Of a stretch of 64,000 nt of DNA, positions 9,818 to 18,522 are shown in pieces. Numbering within the stretch: position 1 is the stretch's first letter; each line of letters starts with the position of its first letter. The stretch lies in the NCBI RefSeq assembly GCF_001507435.1, contig NZ_LMWH01000243.1, positions 284,506 through 348,505 on the forward strand, given 5' to 3'. The DNA is from Streptomyces sp. NRRL F-5122. GTDB lineage: Bacteria; Actinomycetota; Actinomycetes; Streptomycetales; Streptomycetaceae. The translations under genes and the position numbers were made by a program. The notes beneath the pieces were generated by a model. It ran no database searches. It was not told where the DNA came from and saw only the letters and a program-made list of their open reading frames with translations.

Positions 9818-10501
9818 GTGTCGTACCACAAACGAAGCGCTGCGCTCGCGTCCGCCGCCGCCCTGGCCGGCTCGGCGGTGCTGATGGCCGCTCCGGCGGC
9901 CCGGGCCGAGGTCGTCGACGTCAACTACCAGTGCAGGACGCCGATCGGCGACAAGAGCGCGGTGTCGCCCATCGACATCAAGGGCGTCAGGAGCGGCAGC
10001 AACTACAAGATCACCATGTCCTGGCAGAAGGGCGTCTCCTCCAGCCCGGTCGAGCTGGGCAAGGGCGCGATGAACCCGAGCGCCACCATCAAGCTGGGCG
10101 GCGCCGAGAGCGGGGCGCTGACGGTGACGGGACCGGCCAACCAGGCCGCGATCCCAGCCGACACCCCCATCAAGATCGATGACTTGACCGGTACGTACAC
10201 GCCGAGGAAGACCGGCAAGGTCACCTTCACCGCGGTCGTGCTGACCATCAAGGCGCTCGGCACGACGACCACATGCACACCCGCCGGCGACCCGGGCCCC
10301 TCGCTCACCCTGGACGTCACCGCCGCGGGCGGCGGCTCGACCGGCGCCGCCCGGAGCGGCACCGGCGCGGGCGGGCAGCTGCCGCAGACCGGTCCCGAGG
10401 ACTCCGCGATCGCCCTGGGCACCCTCGGCGGCACGGTCCTGCTCACGGGAGCGGCCGGAGCGCTCTGGCTGACGCGCCGCAACCAGACGGTGCGCCGCTG
10501 A
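9818..10501 (+). CDS. Small secreted LPXTG-anchored surface protein
   Basis: The 227-residue protein has a signal peptide (KRSAALASAAALAGSAVLMA, cleavage near ARAEV) and one extracellular module of about 140 residues. The module starts at the CRTPIGDK motif and ends at LTIKALGTTTTCTP, with one Cys at each end that could form a disulfide. A Gly/Ser linker, the sorting signal LPQTG near residues 188-192, a hydrophobic span and a basic tail RRNQTVRR complete it. The module recurs in the LAQTG protein at 12622-14007. The GTG start follows GAGGGG. Its function is unknown; the architecture predicts sortase anchoring to peptidoglycan. It is the first gene of a four-gene surface cluster. Confidence 0.85.
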   Translation: MSYHKRSAALASAAALAGSAVLMAAPAARAEVVDVNYQCRTPIGDKSAVSPIDIKGVRSGSNYKITMSWQKGVSSSPVELGKGAMNPSATIKLGGAESGALTVTGPANQAAIPADTPIKIDDLTGTYTPRKTGKVTFTAVVLTIKALGTTTTCTPAGDPGPSLTLDVTAAGGGSTGAARSGTGAGGQLPQTGPEDSAIALGTLGGTVLLTGAAGALWLTRRNQTVRR

Positions 10502-10597
10502 GGCGTATCCGGGATCCGCACGAGCCGCCGGCCCATCGCCCGACCACACCGCCCCGCACCGAGGCGCCACACGCCTCCTTTCCGTCGGGAGCCGCCG

Positions 10598-11552
10598 ATG
10601 CCGTCCGTCCGCCTCGCGCTCACCCTCTCCGTAGCCTTGGGCCTGCTGGCCGCCGCACCCGCCGCACCCGCCGCACCCGCCGCGCCGGCCGCGCCGGCCG
10701 AGGACGGCTGGTCCCTCGCGCCCGCGCCGGGGGGCGGGGGCGGGCGGCCGTACGTCTACGCGGAGGGTGAGCCCGGCACGGTCATGCAGGACGCGGTGTC
10801 GGTGGTCAATCCGGACAGCGGACCGCTGACCGTCCGGCTGAGCGGCGCCGACGACACCGCGGACGACGGCTCCCCGGCCCGGTCGGTGCCTGCGGGCAGC
10901 GGCGCGTGGATCGGATTCGCCCGCACGACGGGCGGGCGGAGGGTCGCGGCGCACGAGGTCCTGGTCACGGTGCCCGGCCGCACCCGCGCCGATGTTCCGT
11001 TCAGCGTGACGGTCCCCTCGGGAGCCGCACCCGGCGACCACCGCGCCGTGATCGTGGCGAGCGCGGGCGCCCGCTCGTCGGCCGTACGCGTCCGGCTCCG
11101 TGTCACGGGGCCCGCGTTGTCCGCGCTGACGGTGGAGCACGTGCGGGTGCGCGCCGGGCGCGTCACCTACGAGCTGGTCAACCGCGGCACCACGGTGCTG
11201 GCCCCGCGGCTCGCGGTCCGCGCCGACGGAGTGCTCGGACGGGGCACCGCACGCCCTGCCCCTCCAACTGCCGCCGGGCCGCAGGGTCCGGCTCACCGAG
11301 CCGTGGCCGCACCAGCCGGCGCTCGACGCGGTGGACGTGACACTCACCGTCACGGCGGCGGGCGGGGCACGCGGTTCGGCGTCGGCGTCGGCACGGTTCG
11401 TGCCCTGGGGGACGGCCGCCGCATCCACCGCCGGGCTGCTCGCAGCCGTGGGGGTGGCCGCGGTCGTACGGAGACGCCGGCGCCGTCCGCCGGAAGGGGA
11501 CGTGGACGAACAGGCCCACACGGAGGTCGAGTTGACGGGAGCGGGAACGTGA
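10598..11552 (+). pseudogene. DUF916-like secreted membrane protein, frameshifted
   Basis: The two-frame product is about 317 residues. It has a signal peptide followed by an AAP-repeat stretch, then an Ig-like region matching the DUF916 pattern. That pattern is PGTVMQDAVSVVNPDSGPL, a central WIGF, then VPFSVTVPSGAAPGDHRAVI. A second beta domain (LTVEHVRVRAGRVTYELVNRG) follows, with a C-terminal membrane span and RRRRRR. The frame changes in the GGGG run at 11241-11244. Removing one G joins RADGVLGR to APHALPLQLPPGRRVRL and continues to the stop at 11552, where it overlaps the next gene by GTGA. Because the 3' part is perfectly preserved, a sequencing error or recent mutation is likelier than old decay. 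DUF916 proteins in Firmicutes help hold WxL proteins on the wall. Confidence 0.75.
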
Positions 11553-12625
11553 AGGCGCGTATCTCGGCGCTGGTTGCGGTCCTTGTGCTCGCCCTCACCT
11601 CCGTGGCGGCACCGGCCCGGGGCGAGAGCGGGCCGTCCGTCGAACTGTCCGCGTCCCAGGCGGGGACGGGCGGTTCGATCACCGCGACCGGCAGCGGATG
11701 GCGCCCGAAGACCCTGCTCATGATCCTGATCTGCGGTCGGTCCGTGCCGTCCAGGGGCGTGATCGGGGGCACCAACTCCTGCGCCAACGCGGACGGACGG
11801 GCCGTCACGACCGACACGCGCGGGTCCTTCCGCAGGAAGCTACCGGTGTCCGAGCCGCCCGTGCCGTGTCCCTGCGTGGTGCATGTGGCCACCGTCACCG
11901 GGGCCACTGCGGACGCCGACGCGATCTTCCAGGTCGCCGGGCACGCGGTGCGGCCACTGCCCGCCGAGTCCGCCGCCGGGCGGCTGTCGGTGCTGACGGA
12001 CACCCGCCTCGAGGGGTCCTCGGGGCTGTTGACGTGGTTCGGGGCGCCGCCGTCCCGTACCTTGGCGTTCACCGTCGGCAACGTCGGCTCCTCGCCGGTC
12101 GAGAACCCCGTCTTCCGGGTCGGTACCGCGCACGGCGTCTTCGCCCCGCAGTGGGACGAGGAGCAGTGGCACGGAACCGTCGCGCCCGGCAGGAAGGCGC
12201 GGATCGAGCTCCCTGTGGAGCTCGCCGCCGGTGCCCACGGCGACTACACGGTCTCGCTGGGGTACGGCGGCAGGACGCTGGCCGAACAGCCGTGGGGCGT
12301 CGGCCGGCCCTGGGGTGTGACCGTCTTCTGGATCCTGCTCTGCCTGGTCGTACCGGCCGCCGTGTTCCGGCTCGGCATGGCCGTCGTGGACCGGGTGCGG
12401 CCAGGTGCCCCGGCCGGGCGGGCGCTGCACCGCCGGAGTCTGCGGCTGATCGGGCCCGCCCTGCGCGTACGGAGGCCGGGCGCCCCGTCGTCCTCCTCCG
12501 CGCCTCCTTTCGCTTCGACCCTGCCGTGGTTCACCCCGGACGCGGATCCGGGGACCGCGGTGCACGGTCGGCTCTCCGCACCGCACGAGAACGGTCCGTC
12601 GACCCCGAGGAAGGGAAACACGTGA
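11549..12625 (+). CDS. Secreted, C-terminally membrane-anchored protein of unknown function
   Basis: The 358-residue protein starts at a GTG overlapping the preceding stop. It has a signal peptide (ISALVAVLVLALTSVAAPARG) and an N-terminal beta-rich domain with paired cysteines (LICGRS, NSCANADG, VPCPCVV). The pattern TGSGWRPKTLL loosely recalls neocarzinostatin-like or Ig folds. A second beta domain of NPVFRVGT type, one span (WGVTVFWILLCLVVPAAVF) and a basic cytoplasmic tail follow. It is sandwiched between the DUF916-like gene and the LAQTG gene with 4-bp overlaps on both sides, so the three are made together and probably act as one surface assembly. I do not recognise a catalytic motif. 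Confidence 0.82.
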   Translation: MKARISALVAVLVLALTSVAAPARGESGPSVELSASQAGTGGSITATGSGWRPKTLLMILICGRSVPSRGVIGGTNSCANADGRAVTTDTRGSFRRKLPVSEPPVPCPCVVHVATVTGATADADAIFQVAGHAVRPLPAESAAGRLSVLTDTRLEGSSGLLTWFGAPPSRTLAFTVGNVGSSPVENPVFRVGTAHGVFAPQWDEEQWHGTVAPGRKARIELPVELAAGAHGDYTVSLGYGGRTLAEQPWGVGRPWGVTVFWILLCLVVPAAVFRLGMAVVDRVRPGAPAGRALHRRSLRLIGPALRVRRPGAPSSSSAPPFASTLPWFTPDADPGTAVHGRLSAPHENGPSTPRKGNT

Positions 12626-14007
12626 GCACGCAACGGAGAGTCCTTGCGGCAGGGGGCAGAAGCGGCAGGGCAGGAGCCGCCGGGGCGGCGCTGATGCTGT
12701 GCGGGGCGGGCGTGCTGCTCGCCGTGGCCGCCGCACCGGCGCAGGCCGCCGAGGTGTCGTACACAACGGAGTGCATCCCGCCGCCGATCCCGGGACTGCC
12801 CCCGGTCGAGGGCACCACGAAGGTGGAGATCACGGCGCCCGCAGAGGCGAAGGTCGGCGACGAGGTGACCGTCACCTGGAAGTTCGTGCAGGCCGCGTCC
12901 AAGAACCCCGATGTGCTCGATCTGGACAAGGACACGGTCAAGCCGACGGGGACCCTGAAGGCCGCAGGCGCGCAGACCGCGGACATCGCGATGGAAGGGC
13001 CGCGGTCGAACCCCGCGATCCCCAAGAACAGCGAGATGAAGCTGTCGGACATGACGGGCAAGCTGAAGCTGACCGCGGCCGGCGAGGTGACGCTGACGCC
13101 TGACGCGTACAACATCAACGTCAACAAGCCCATCTCGACGGACACCAAGTGCTCCCCGAAGGAGACGGTGCAACCGGCCGCGACCATCAAGGTGTCCGAC
13201 GGCGGTGGTTCGGGCGGTACGACGGGCGGGCTGCCGACGGTCGTGCCCACCCTGCCGACGGGCGTGCCGACCAACCTGCCGACCGGGCTGCCCACCGGTC
13301 TGCCCACCGGTTCGTCCTCCCCCTCGCCGACCGCGAGCGAGACGGGCGGGGACGGCGGCGGATCAGGTGGAGCGGGCGGTGGCAGCGGCGGGCAGACGGA
13401 CTTCACGGGCAAGGAGGTCCAGGTCCCGTACGCCTGCAAGACGCCCATCGGAGACAAGAACGCCACGTCACCCGTGCAGATCGACGCCAAGAAGGACGGC
13501 GGAAGTTTCGCTCTCACGGTCCGGTTCAAGAAGTCGGTGATGGACAGCCCGGCGGACATCCCGAAGGACTCGGTGAAGCCGTCGATGGAGGTCGTGGTGG
13601 GCGGTGCCGACAAGGGAACCGTCCATGTCGAGGGCCCCACGAACGCGAGCGACATCAAGTCGGGCGATCCGATCGAGATCCCGGATCTGGCCGGCACCTA
13701 CAAGCCCGGCGCGAGCGGGCGGTCGACGCTGTCGCCGGGCGTACTGACCATCAAGGCCCTCGGCACGACGACGACGTGCACGCCGACGAAGAGCGAGGTG
13801 TCGCTGACCCTCGACACCTCGGAGCAACCGGGCGGGACGTCCGGTGGCTCGTCCACCTCGGGAGGCAGCTCCGGTGGGACCTCGGGCGGTCTGGCCCAGA
13901 CGGGCGCGGACGACCACGGCGCACTGAGGGCCCTCGGGCTGGTGGCCGGGACGGCGATCCTGCTGGGCGGAGCGGTCTTCACGTTCCTGCCCCGGCGTGC
14001 CCGCTGA
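12622..14007 (+). CDS. LAXTG sortase-anchored surface protein with duplicated module
   Basis: Protein of 461 residues with a signal peptide ending AQAAEV. An N-terminal domain of about 140 residues with two cysteines (TECIPPP, TKCSPKE) comes first. A linker with repeated LPTG-type units (VPTLPTGVPTNLPTGLPTG) and Ser/Gly-rich sequence follows. A second domain runs from CKTPIGDK to LTIKALGTTTTCTP and closely matches the module in the gene at 9818-10501. The C-terminus carries LAQTG near residues 424-428, a hydrophobic span and RRAR. LAXTG is the preferred motif of the class E sortases of Streptomyces. The LPTG strings in the linker are not followed by a span and are not sorting sites. The GTG start follows GAGGAAGGGA and overlaps the upstream stop. 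Confidence 0.88.
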   Translation: MSTQRRVLAAGGRSGRAGAAGAALMLCGAGVLLAVAAAPAQAAEVSYTTECIPPPIPGLPPVEGTTKVEITAPAEAKVGDEVTVTWKFVQAASKNPDVLDLDKDTVKPTGTLKAAGAQTADIAMEGPRSNPAIPKNSEMKLSDMTGKLKLTAAGEVTLTPDAYNINVNKPISTDTKCSPKETVQPAATIKVSDGGGSGGTTGGLPTVVPTLPTGVPTNLPTGLPTGLPTGSSSPSPTASETGGDGGGSGGAGGGSGGQTDFTGKEVQVPYACKTPIGDKNATSPVQIDAKKDGGSFALTVRFKKSVMDSPADIPKDSVKPSMEVVVGGADKGTVHVEGPTNASDIKSGDPIEIPDLAGTYKPGASGRSTLSPGVLTIKALGTTTTCTPTKSEVSLTLDTSEQPGGTSGGSSTSGGSSGGTSGGLAQTGADDHGALRALGLVAGTAILLGGAVFTFLPRRAR

Positions 14008-14017
14008 CCCCGGAAAC

Positions 14018-14061
14018 GGCGGAGGGCCGCCGCACCCGTGCGGGTGCGGCGGCCCTCCGCC
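14018..14061. terminator. Strong bidirectional stem-loop
   Basis: A perfect 21-bp inverted repeat (arms 14018-14038 and 14041-14061) with a 2-nt centre lies between the convergent LAQTG and peptide-transporter genes. Its symmetry suits both strands. Confidence 0.9.
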
Positions 14062-14076
14062 GCCTCGGGAGCGACG

Positions 14077-15573
14077 TCAGTGCACATCGCCCATGAGTTC
14101 CTTGACCTTCTTGCGGTACATCAGCACCGCCACACCGGCGACCACGGCGACCGCCGCTTCCAGGGTCACGATGCCCGTCGTGTTCAGGTCGACGCCCGCG
14201 ATGGAGAGCAGACCGGTCGTGGCGTCACCGGCGGTGACGGCCAGGAACCAGACACCCATCATCTGGGAGGCGTACTTCGCCGGGGCCATCTTCGTGGTGA
14301 CCGAGAGGCCGACCGGGGAGAGCGTCAGCTCACCGACGGTCTGCACGAAGTAGATCGCGACCAGCCACAGCGCCGCGGCCTTGTGACCGCCGTCGGCGAT
14401 CCCGAGCGGGGCGAGGAACAGGAAGAAGGACGCGCCGACCAGGACCAGGCCGGAGGCGAACTTCACCGCCGTGCCGGGCTCCTTGCCGCGGCGGTTGAGC
14501 GCCAGCCACAGCCACGCGAAGACCGGGGCCAGCGCCATGATCATGACCGGGTTGACCGACTGGTACCAGGAGACCGGGAAGTCCCAGCCGAAGATCGTGT
14601 TCTTGGCCGACGAGTCGGCGAAGATCGACAGGGTGGAGCCACCCTGGTCGTAGATCATCCAGAACACGGCCGCGGCCACGAAGAACCAGATGTAGGCGGT
14701 CATCCGGGACTGCTCGGTGCGGTCGAGGTCCTTGTCCCGCTTGATCCGGGTGATCACCAGGATCGGGATCACCAGGCCGGCGACGGTGATCGGGACCAGC
14801 AGCCAGTTCAGGGTGTAGACACCGGAGAAGCCGACGATCGCGTAGAAGACGATCGCGACGGCCGCCCACAGCGCCGACTTGCGCAGCGTCGAGACCTTCT
14901 CCTCGGCGGTCAGCGGGGTCGGGACGTGGCTGGAACGCTCGCTCAGGTGGCGGCCGCCGAGCAGGAACTGGCCGAGGCCGAGCGCCATGCCGAGCGCGGC
15001 GAGCGCGAAGCCCAGGTGCCAGTTGACGTTCTCGCCGATGGTGCCGATGACCAGCGGTGCGGCGAAGGCGCCCAGGTTGATGCCGACGTAGAAGATCGTG
15101 AAGCCACCGTCGCGGCGCGCGTCGTCCGGGCCGTTGTAGAGGTGGCCGACCATCGTCGAGATGTTGGCCTTCAGCAGACCCGAGCCGATGGCGACGAGTC
15201 CGAGCCCGGCGTAGAACGTGCCGGCCGACGGCAGGGCCAGGGTGAGGTGGCCCAGCATGATGATGAAGCCGGCCAGGGCGACCGTCTTCCGCGGGCCGAG
15301 GAGACGGTCCGCGAACCAGCCGCCCGGAAGGGCGAGCAGGTATACGAGCGACACGTACACCGAGTAGATCGCGGTCGCACCGGCCGCGCTCAGGTGCAGG
15401 CCGCCGGGGGCGACCAGGTACAGCGGGAGAAGAGCCCTCATGCCGTAGTAGGAGAAGCGCTCCCACATCTCGGTCATGAAGAGTGTGGCCAGTCCGCGGG
15501 GGTGGCCGAAGAAGGTCTTCTCGGAACCGGGATTGCCCGGTCGGACCGAGTCCTTCGTCAGGCTGGACGCCAT
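14077..15573 (-). CDS. POT/PTR-family proton-coupled peptide transporter
   Basis: Imports di- and tripeptides with protons across the cytoplasmic membrane. The 498-residue MFS protein carries the PTR signature near the N-terminus. FFGHPRGLATLFMTEMWERF matches the ExxERFxYYG motif region, followed by YYGMRALLPLYLV and about a dozen further hydrophobic segments. The QRF-type middle motif is replaced by sequence around FTIFYVGINLGAFAAP. The start ATG is preceded by AAGGAACG. The gene is monocistronic, ends at the strong hairpin at 14018-14061 and has a long upstream region containing a perfect palindrome at 15927-15948. Confidence 0.93.
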   Translation of the reverse strand: MASSLTKDSVRPGNPGSEKTFFGHPRGLATLFMTEMWERFSYYGMRALLPLYLVAPGGLHLSAAGATAIYSVYVSLVYLLALPGGWFADRLLGPRKTVALAGFIIMLGHLTLALPSAGTFYAGLGLVAIGSGLLKANISTMVGHLYNGPDDARRDGGFTIFYVGINLGAFAAPLVIGTIGENVNWHLGFALAALGMALGLGQFLLGGRHLSERSSHVPTPLTAEEKVSTLRKSALWAAVAIVFYAIVGFSGVYTLNWLLVPITVAGLVIPILVITRIKRDKDLDRTEQSRMTAYIWFFVAAAVFWMIYDQGGSTLSIFADSSAKNTIFGWDFPVSWYQSVNPVMIMALAPVFAWLWLALNRRGKEPGTAVKFASGLVLVGASFFLFLAPLGIADGGHKAAALWLVAIYFVQTVGELTLSPVGLSVTTKMAPAKYASQMMGVWFLAVTAGDATTGLLSIAGVDLNTTGIVTLEAAVAVVAGVAVLMYRKKVKELMGDVH

Positions 15574-15926
15574 GGTCGTTCCTTGCTGGTCGGGGCATGC
15601 GCGTGGGGGTCCCCGGATCGGGCGGGGCCGAAGCCCGGGGGTCGCATGCCCGGTTGGCGGCCGGCACCGGCGGGATCGGCCGTCCGCCCCACGCCCACGG
15701 GGTGTCCGCTCACGGAGCGGTGGACGGCGACCACCGGGATCCACGCCTCTACGCGCGTCAAAGCGCCGAAGGCCCGGCCATAGGTCATTCCTTTCGAGGC
15801 TGGTGAGAACCAGCTCGCACGCAAAAGAGACCTTCAGCGTCAAGTGCCCGCCAAAGGTCCCAGGTGGTGCTACAGGCGTTCCGGTCACCATACGTCATCG
15901 GAGCGGCGCGAACGGAAGGACCGAGA

Positions 15927-15948
15927 CCGGTATCACAGGTGATACCGG
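15927..15948. promoter_or_regulatory. Perfect 22-bp palindrome, candidate operator
   Basis: Arms CCGGTATCAC and GTGATACCGG are exact complements with AG between them. The size and symmetry suit a dimeric repressor of GntR or MarR/TetR type. It lies 354 bp upstream of the peptide transporter start and 184 bp upstream of the response regulator. Which gene it controls is unknown. Confidence 0.6.
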
Positions 15949-16078
15949 AACTGGGGGCGCCCATTCGAAGGTCTCCACGCGGAATGACACCTGTGGCGAA
16001 CGGGCGTGACTGCGCTCCGTGACCGGCGCCGACGGCGGTGCGCGCCTGCACACGAAGGTAAGAAATGCCCCCTGCCGG

Positions 16079-16099
16079 TCACACCTTGGATCACACCTT
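16079..16099 (+). repeat. Direct repeat upstream of the response regulator
   Basis: Two copies of TCACACCTT start 12 bp apart and end about 32 bp before the ATG. Tandem half-sites spaced about one helical turn apart are typical targets of OmpR-family regulators, so autoregulation is possible. Confidence 0.4.
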
Positions 16100-16131
16100 T
16101 GCTCTTGTCCCGGGCGGACTACCATCACCCC

Positions 16132-16809
16132 ATGACCCGTGTACTGCTCGCCGAGGACGACGCGTCCATCTCGGAGCCCCTGGCCCGTGCCCTGCGCCGG
16201 GAGGGGTACGAGGTCGAGGTGCGTGAGGACGGACCCACCGCGCTCGACGCCGGAATGCAGGGCGGCGTCGACCTGGTCGTGCTGGACCTCGGCCTGCCCG
16301 GCATGGACGGCCTGGAGGTGGCCCGCCGGCTGCGCGCCGAGGGCCACACCGTCCCCATCCTGATCCTGACCGCGCGCGCCGACGAGGTGGACACCGTCGT
16401 GGGTCTCGACGCGGGTGCCGACGACTACGTCACCAAGCCCTTCCGGCTCGCCGAGCTGCTCGCCCGCGTCCGGGCGCTGCTGCGGCGCGGTTCCACCGAA
16501 CCCGCGCAGCCGCCCGCCACGCACGGGGTGCGCATCGACGTCGAGTCGCACCGGGCGTGGATGGGTGACGAGGAGCTCCAGCTCACCGCCAAGGAGTTCG
16601 ATCTGCTGCGGGTCCTCGTCCGGGACGCGGGCCGGGTCGTCACGCGCGACCAGCTGATGCGCGAGGTCTGGGACACCACGTGGTGGTCGTCCACGAAGAC
16701 GTTGGACATGCACATCTCCTGGCTGCGCAAGAAGCTGGGGGACGACGCCGCCAACCCGCGCTACATCGCGACGGTACGGGGAGTGGGCTTCCGCTTCGAG
16801 AAGAGCTAG
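16132..16809 (+). CDS. OmpR/PhoB-family response regulator
   Basis: DNA-binding partner of a two-component system, 225 residues. The receiver domain starts VLLAEDDASISEPLARALR. The phosphoacceptor Asp is in VVLDLGLPGMDG near residue 52, the conserved Thr in LTARADEVD, and Lys in DDYVTKPFRL near 102. The C-terminal winged helix (EFDLLRVLVRDAGRVVTRDQL to YIATVRGVGFRFE) completes it. The ATG start gives the canonical receiver N-terminus; frame upstream is not coding. The kinase gene follows in the same direction but 345 bp away, wider than usual for this pairing. The stimulus is unknown. Confidence 0.95.
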   Translation: MTRVLLAEDDASISEPLARALRREGYEVEVREDGPTALDAGMQGGVDLVVLDLGLPGMDGLEVARRLRAEGHTVPILILTARADEVDTVVGLDAGADDYVTKPFRLAELLARVRALLRRGSTEPAQPPATHGVRIDVESHRAWMGDEELQLTAKEFDLLRVLVRDAGRVVTRDQLMREVWDTTWWSSTKTLDMHISWLRKKLGDDAANPRYIATVRGVGFRFEKS

Positions 16810-17154
16810 GGCCGGTCGTCCGGGTCAGGCCGGCGTCCCGGGGTGCGGCACACGCAGCTGCCGCGTTGTCGACGGTCGCCGCCGCTCCGCGTCGCCACGC
16901 CCCGCTCGGGTCGACCGAAAGGCGCAGTCCCTCTCAGCCGACCCGATCCAGACGACAGACCCCGGTCGCCGCCGCCGGGGCTCGGCCGGGACGGCCGTCG
17001 TGCGCGCCGACCGCTGCCGCGCTGGTGCGGGCCCGCGGCGCTCGTGGCCGGTCGTGGGGGCTCCTCGCCCGTCACGAGGGTGCTGCCCCGGCCCGCGGCG
17101 CAGGCAGTGCCCGGGGCACACTGGTCGTCGTAGAGCCATTGCCCGGAGGGCCCC
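16810..17154 (+). other. Gap between response regulator and kinase
   Basis: 345 bp with no recognisable gene. Small open frames exist, but their composition is Arg/Pro-rich and typical of non-coding GC-rich DNA. I see no strong hairpin. The kinase may have its own promoter here. Confidence 0.5.
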
Positions 17155-18441
17155 GTGCGTCGTCGTCTCATCCAGTCCACCCTCGCCGTCGTCCTCGTGG
17201 TGATCGCCGTCTTCGGCATCTCGCTCGTCATCGTCGAGACCCGGACGATCAGCAACAGCGCGCAGGAACGTGTCGACTCCGAGGCGCTGCGGCTCGCCAG
17301 CATCGTGGACAGCCGGCTCCTCGGCGACGAGAAGGTCACCGCCGCGGTCTTCAAGGCCCAGGTCACGGGCGACCGGTACGCGGTCATCGGCATCCCCGGC
17401 CAGCCCCCCATCGAGGTGGGCACCAAGCCCGTGGGGGACGTCATCCACTCCACGGCCAAGGGCGAGGAGGGTGAGACGGTCCGCGTGGAGGAGCCCCGCT
17501 CCACGGTCACCCGGGAAGTGGGCCGCACGCTGCTGATCATCGCCCTGGTCGCACTGCTCGCGATCATCGCCGCGGTCCTGCTCGCCGTACGCCAGGCCAA
17601 CCGCCTCGCCTCCCCGCTCACCGACCTCGCCGAGACGGCGGAACGGCTCGGTTCCGGCGATCCTCGGCCGCGCCACAAGCGGTACGGAGTCCCGGAACTG
17701 GACCGGGTCGCCGATGTCCTCGACTCCTCCGCCGAGCGGATCGCGCGCATGCTCACGGCCGAGCGCCGACTGGCCGCCGACGCCTCCCACCAGCTGCGCA
17801 CGCCCCTCACCGCGCTCTCCATGCGGTTGGAGGAGATCACCCTCACCGACGAGCCGGACACGGTGAAGGAGGAGGCGACCATCGCGCTGACGCAGGTGGA
17901 ACGGCTCACGGATGTCGTCGAACGGCTGCTGACCAACGCCCGCGACCCACGCACCGGCTCCGCGGTCTCCTTCGACCTCGACGAGGTCATCCAGCAGCAG
18001 CTCGCCGAGTGGCGCCCCGCCTACCGCAGCGCGGGACGGGCCATCGTCAGCTCGGGCAAGCGGCATCTGCGGGCCGTGGGCACGCCGGGCGCCGTCGCCC
18101 AGGTGCTGGCCGCCCTGATCGAGAACTCCCTCATGCACGGCGGCGGCACCGTCGCCCTGCGCACCCGTGTCACGGGCAACCAGGCCGTCGTGGAGGTGAC
18201 TGACGAAGGACCCGGCGTGCCGGCGGAGCTGGGCTCCCGCATCTTCGAGCGCACGATCAGCGGCCGCAACTCCACGGGCATCGGGCTGGCGGTCGCCCGC
18301 GATCTCGCCGAGGCGGACGGCGGCCGACTGGAGATGCTCCAGACCCAGCCGCCGGTCTTCGGCCTGTTCCTGTCCCGCACTCCTCTGAAGACGGCTTCCC
18401 AGGGGGACGAGCCGGACGAGCCGGGGACCATGGTCAGATGA
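17155..18441 (+). CDS. Membrane sensor histidine kinase
   Basis: The 428-residue kinase has a first membrane span (STLAVVLVVIAVFGISLVIV), an extracytoplasmic sensor of about 95 residues, and a second span near 124-146 followed by a HAMP-like stretch. The HisKA phosphosite is ASHQLRTPLTAL (His near 212). The ATPase has an N-box ALIENSLMHGGG, G1 DEGPGVPAEL and G2 NSTGIGLAVARDLAEADGG. It starts at GTG after a weak GGAGGG site. It is almost certainly the partner of the response regulator at 16132-16809. The sensor domain has no family I recognise. Confidence 0.94.
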   Translation: MRRRLIQSTLAVVLVVIAVFGISLVIVETRTISNSAQERVDSEALRLASIVDSRLLGDEKVTAAVFKAQVTGDRYAVIGIPGQPPIEVGTKPVGDVIHSTAKGEEGETVRVEEPRSTVTREVGRTLLIIALVALLAIIAAVLLAVRQANRLASPLTDLAETAERLGSGDPRPRHKRYGVPELDRVADVLDSSAERIARMLTAERRLAADASHQLRTPLTALSMRLEEITLTDEPDTVKEEATIALTQVERLTDVVERLLTNARDPRTGSAVSFDLDEVIQQQLAEWRPAYRSAGRAIVSSGKRHLRAVGTPGAVAQVLAALIENSLMHGGGTVALRTRVTGNQAVVEVTDEGPGVPAELGSRIFERTISGRNSTGIGLAVARDLAEADGGRLEMLQTQPPVFGLFLSRTPLKTASQGDEPDEPGTMVR

Positions 18442-18475
18442 GTGTCCGGGGCGGGCGGGAACCGGGACGGGTCGA

Positions 18476-18504
18476 CCGGTGCCGGAGGCCGCCCGCGGCA
18501 CCGG
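18476..18504. terminator. Hairpin between convergent kinase and GtrA genes
   Basis: Nine-bp arms CCGGTGCCG and CGGCACCGG with an 11-nt loop lie between the two convergent stops. Confidence 0.45.
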
Positions 18505-18522
18505 GTCGGACGAGGAGCCGAC

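Larger units (their letters stand above)
15574..16131. other. Long divergent intergenic region
   Basis: 558 bp separate the peptide transporter from the response regulator. A 77-codon minus-strand frame with a GAAAGGA site exists near 15558-15788. It overlaps the transporter start and has no recognisable features, so I do not call it. The region holds the palindrome at 15927-15948 and a direct repeat next to the response-regulator gene at 16079-16099. Confidence 0.6.

Noticed and set aside
13250..13315. LPTG strings in the linker of the LAQTG protein as sorting signals
   Set aside because: They are repeated in a Pro/Thr-rich linker and are not followed by a hydrophobic span and basic tail; the real signal is LAQTG near the C-terminus.
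15558..15788. Possible small minus-strand gene before the peptide transporter, with a GAAAGGA site
   Set aside because: It overlaps the transporter start, ends in low-complexity Pro/Gly/Ala/Arg sequence and shows no recognisable domain. It may simply be leader sequence.
16843..17133. 96-codon open frame between the response regulator and kinase
   Set aside because: Composition is Arg/Pro-rich and its start lacks a ribosome site; it looks like non-coding GC-rich DNA.
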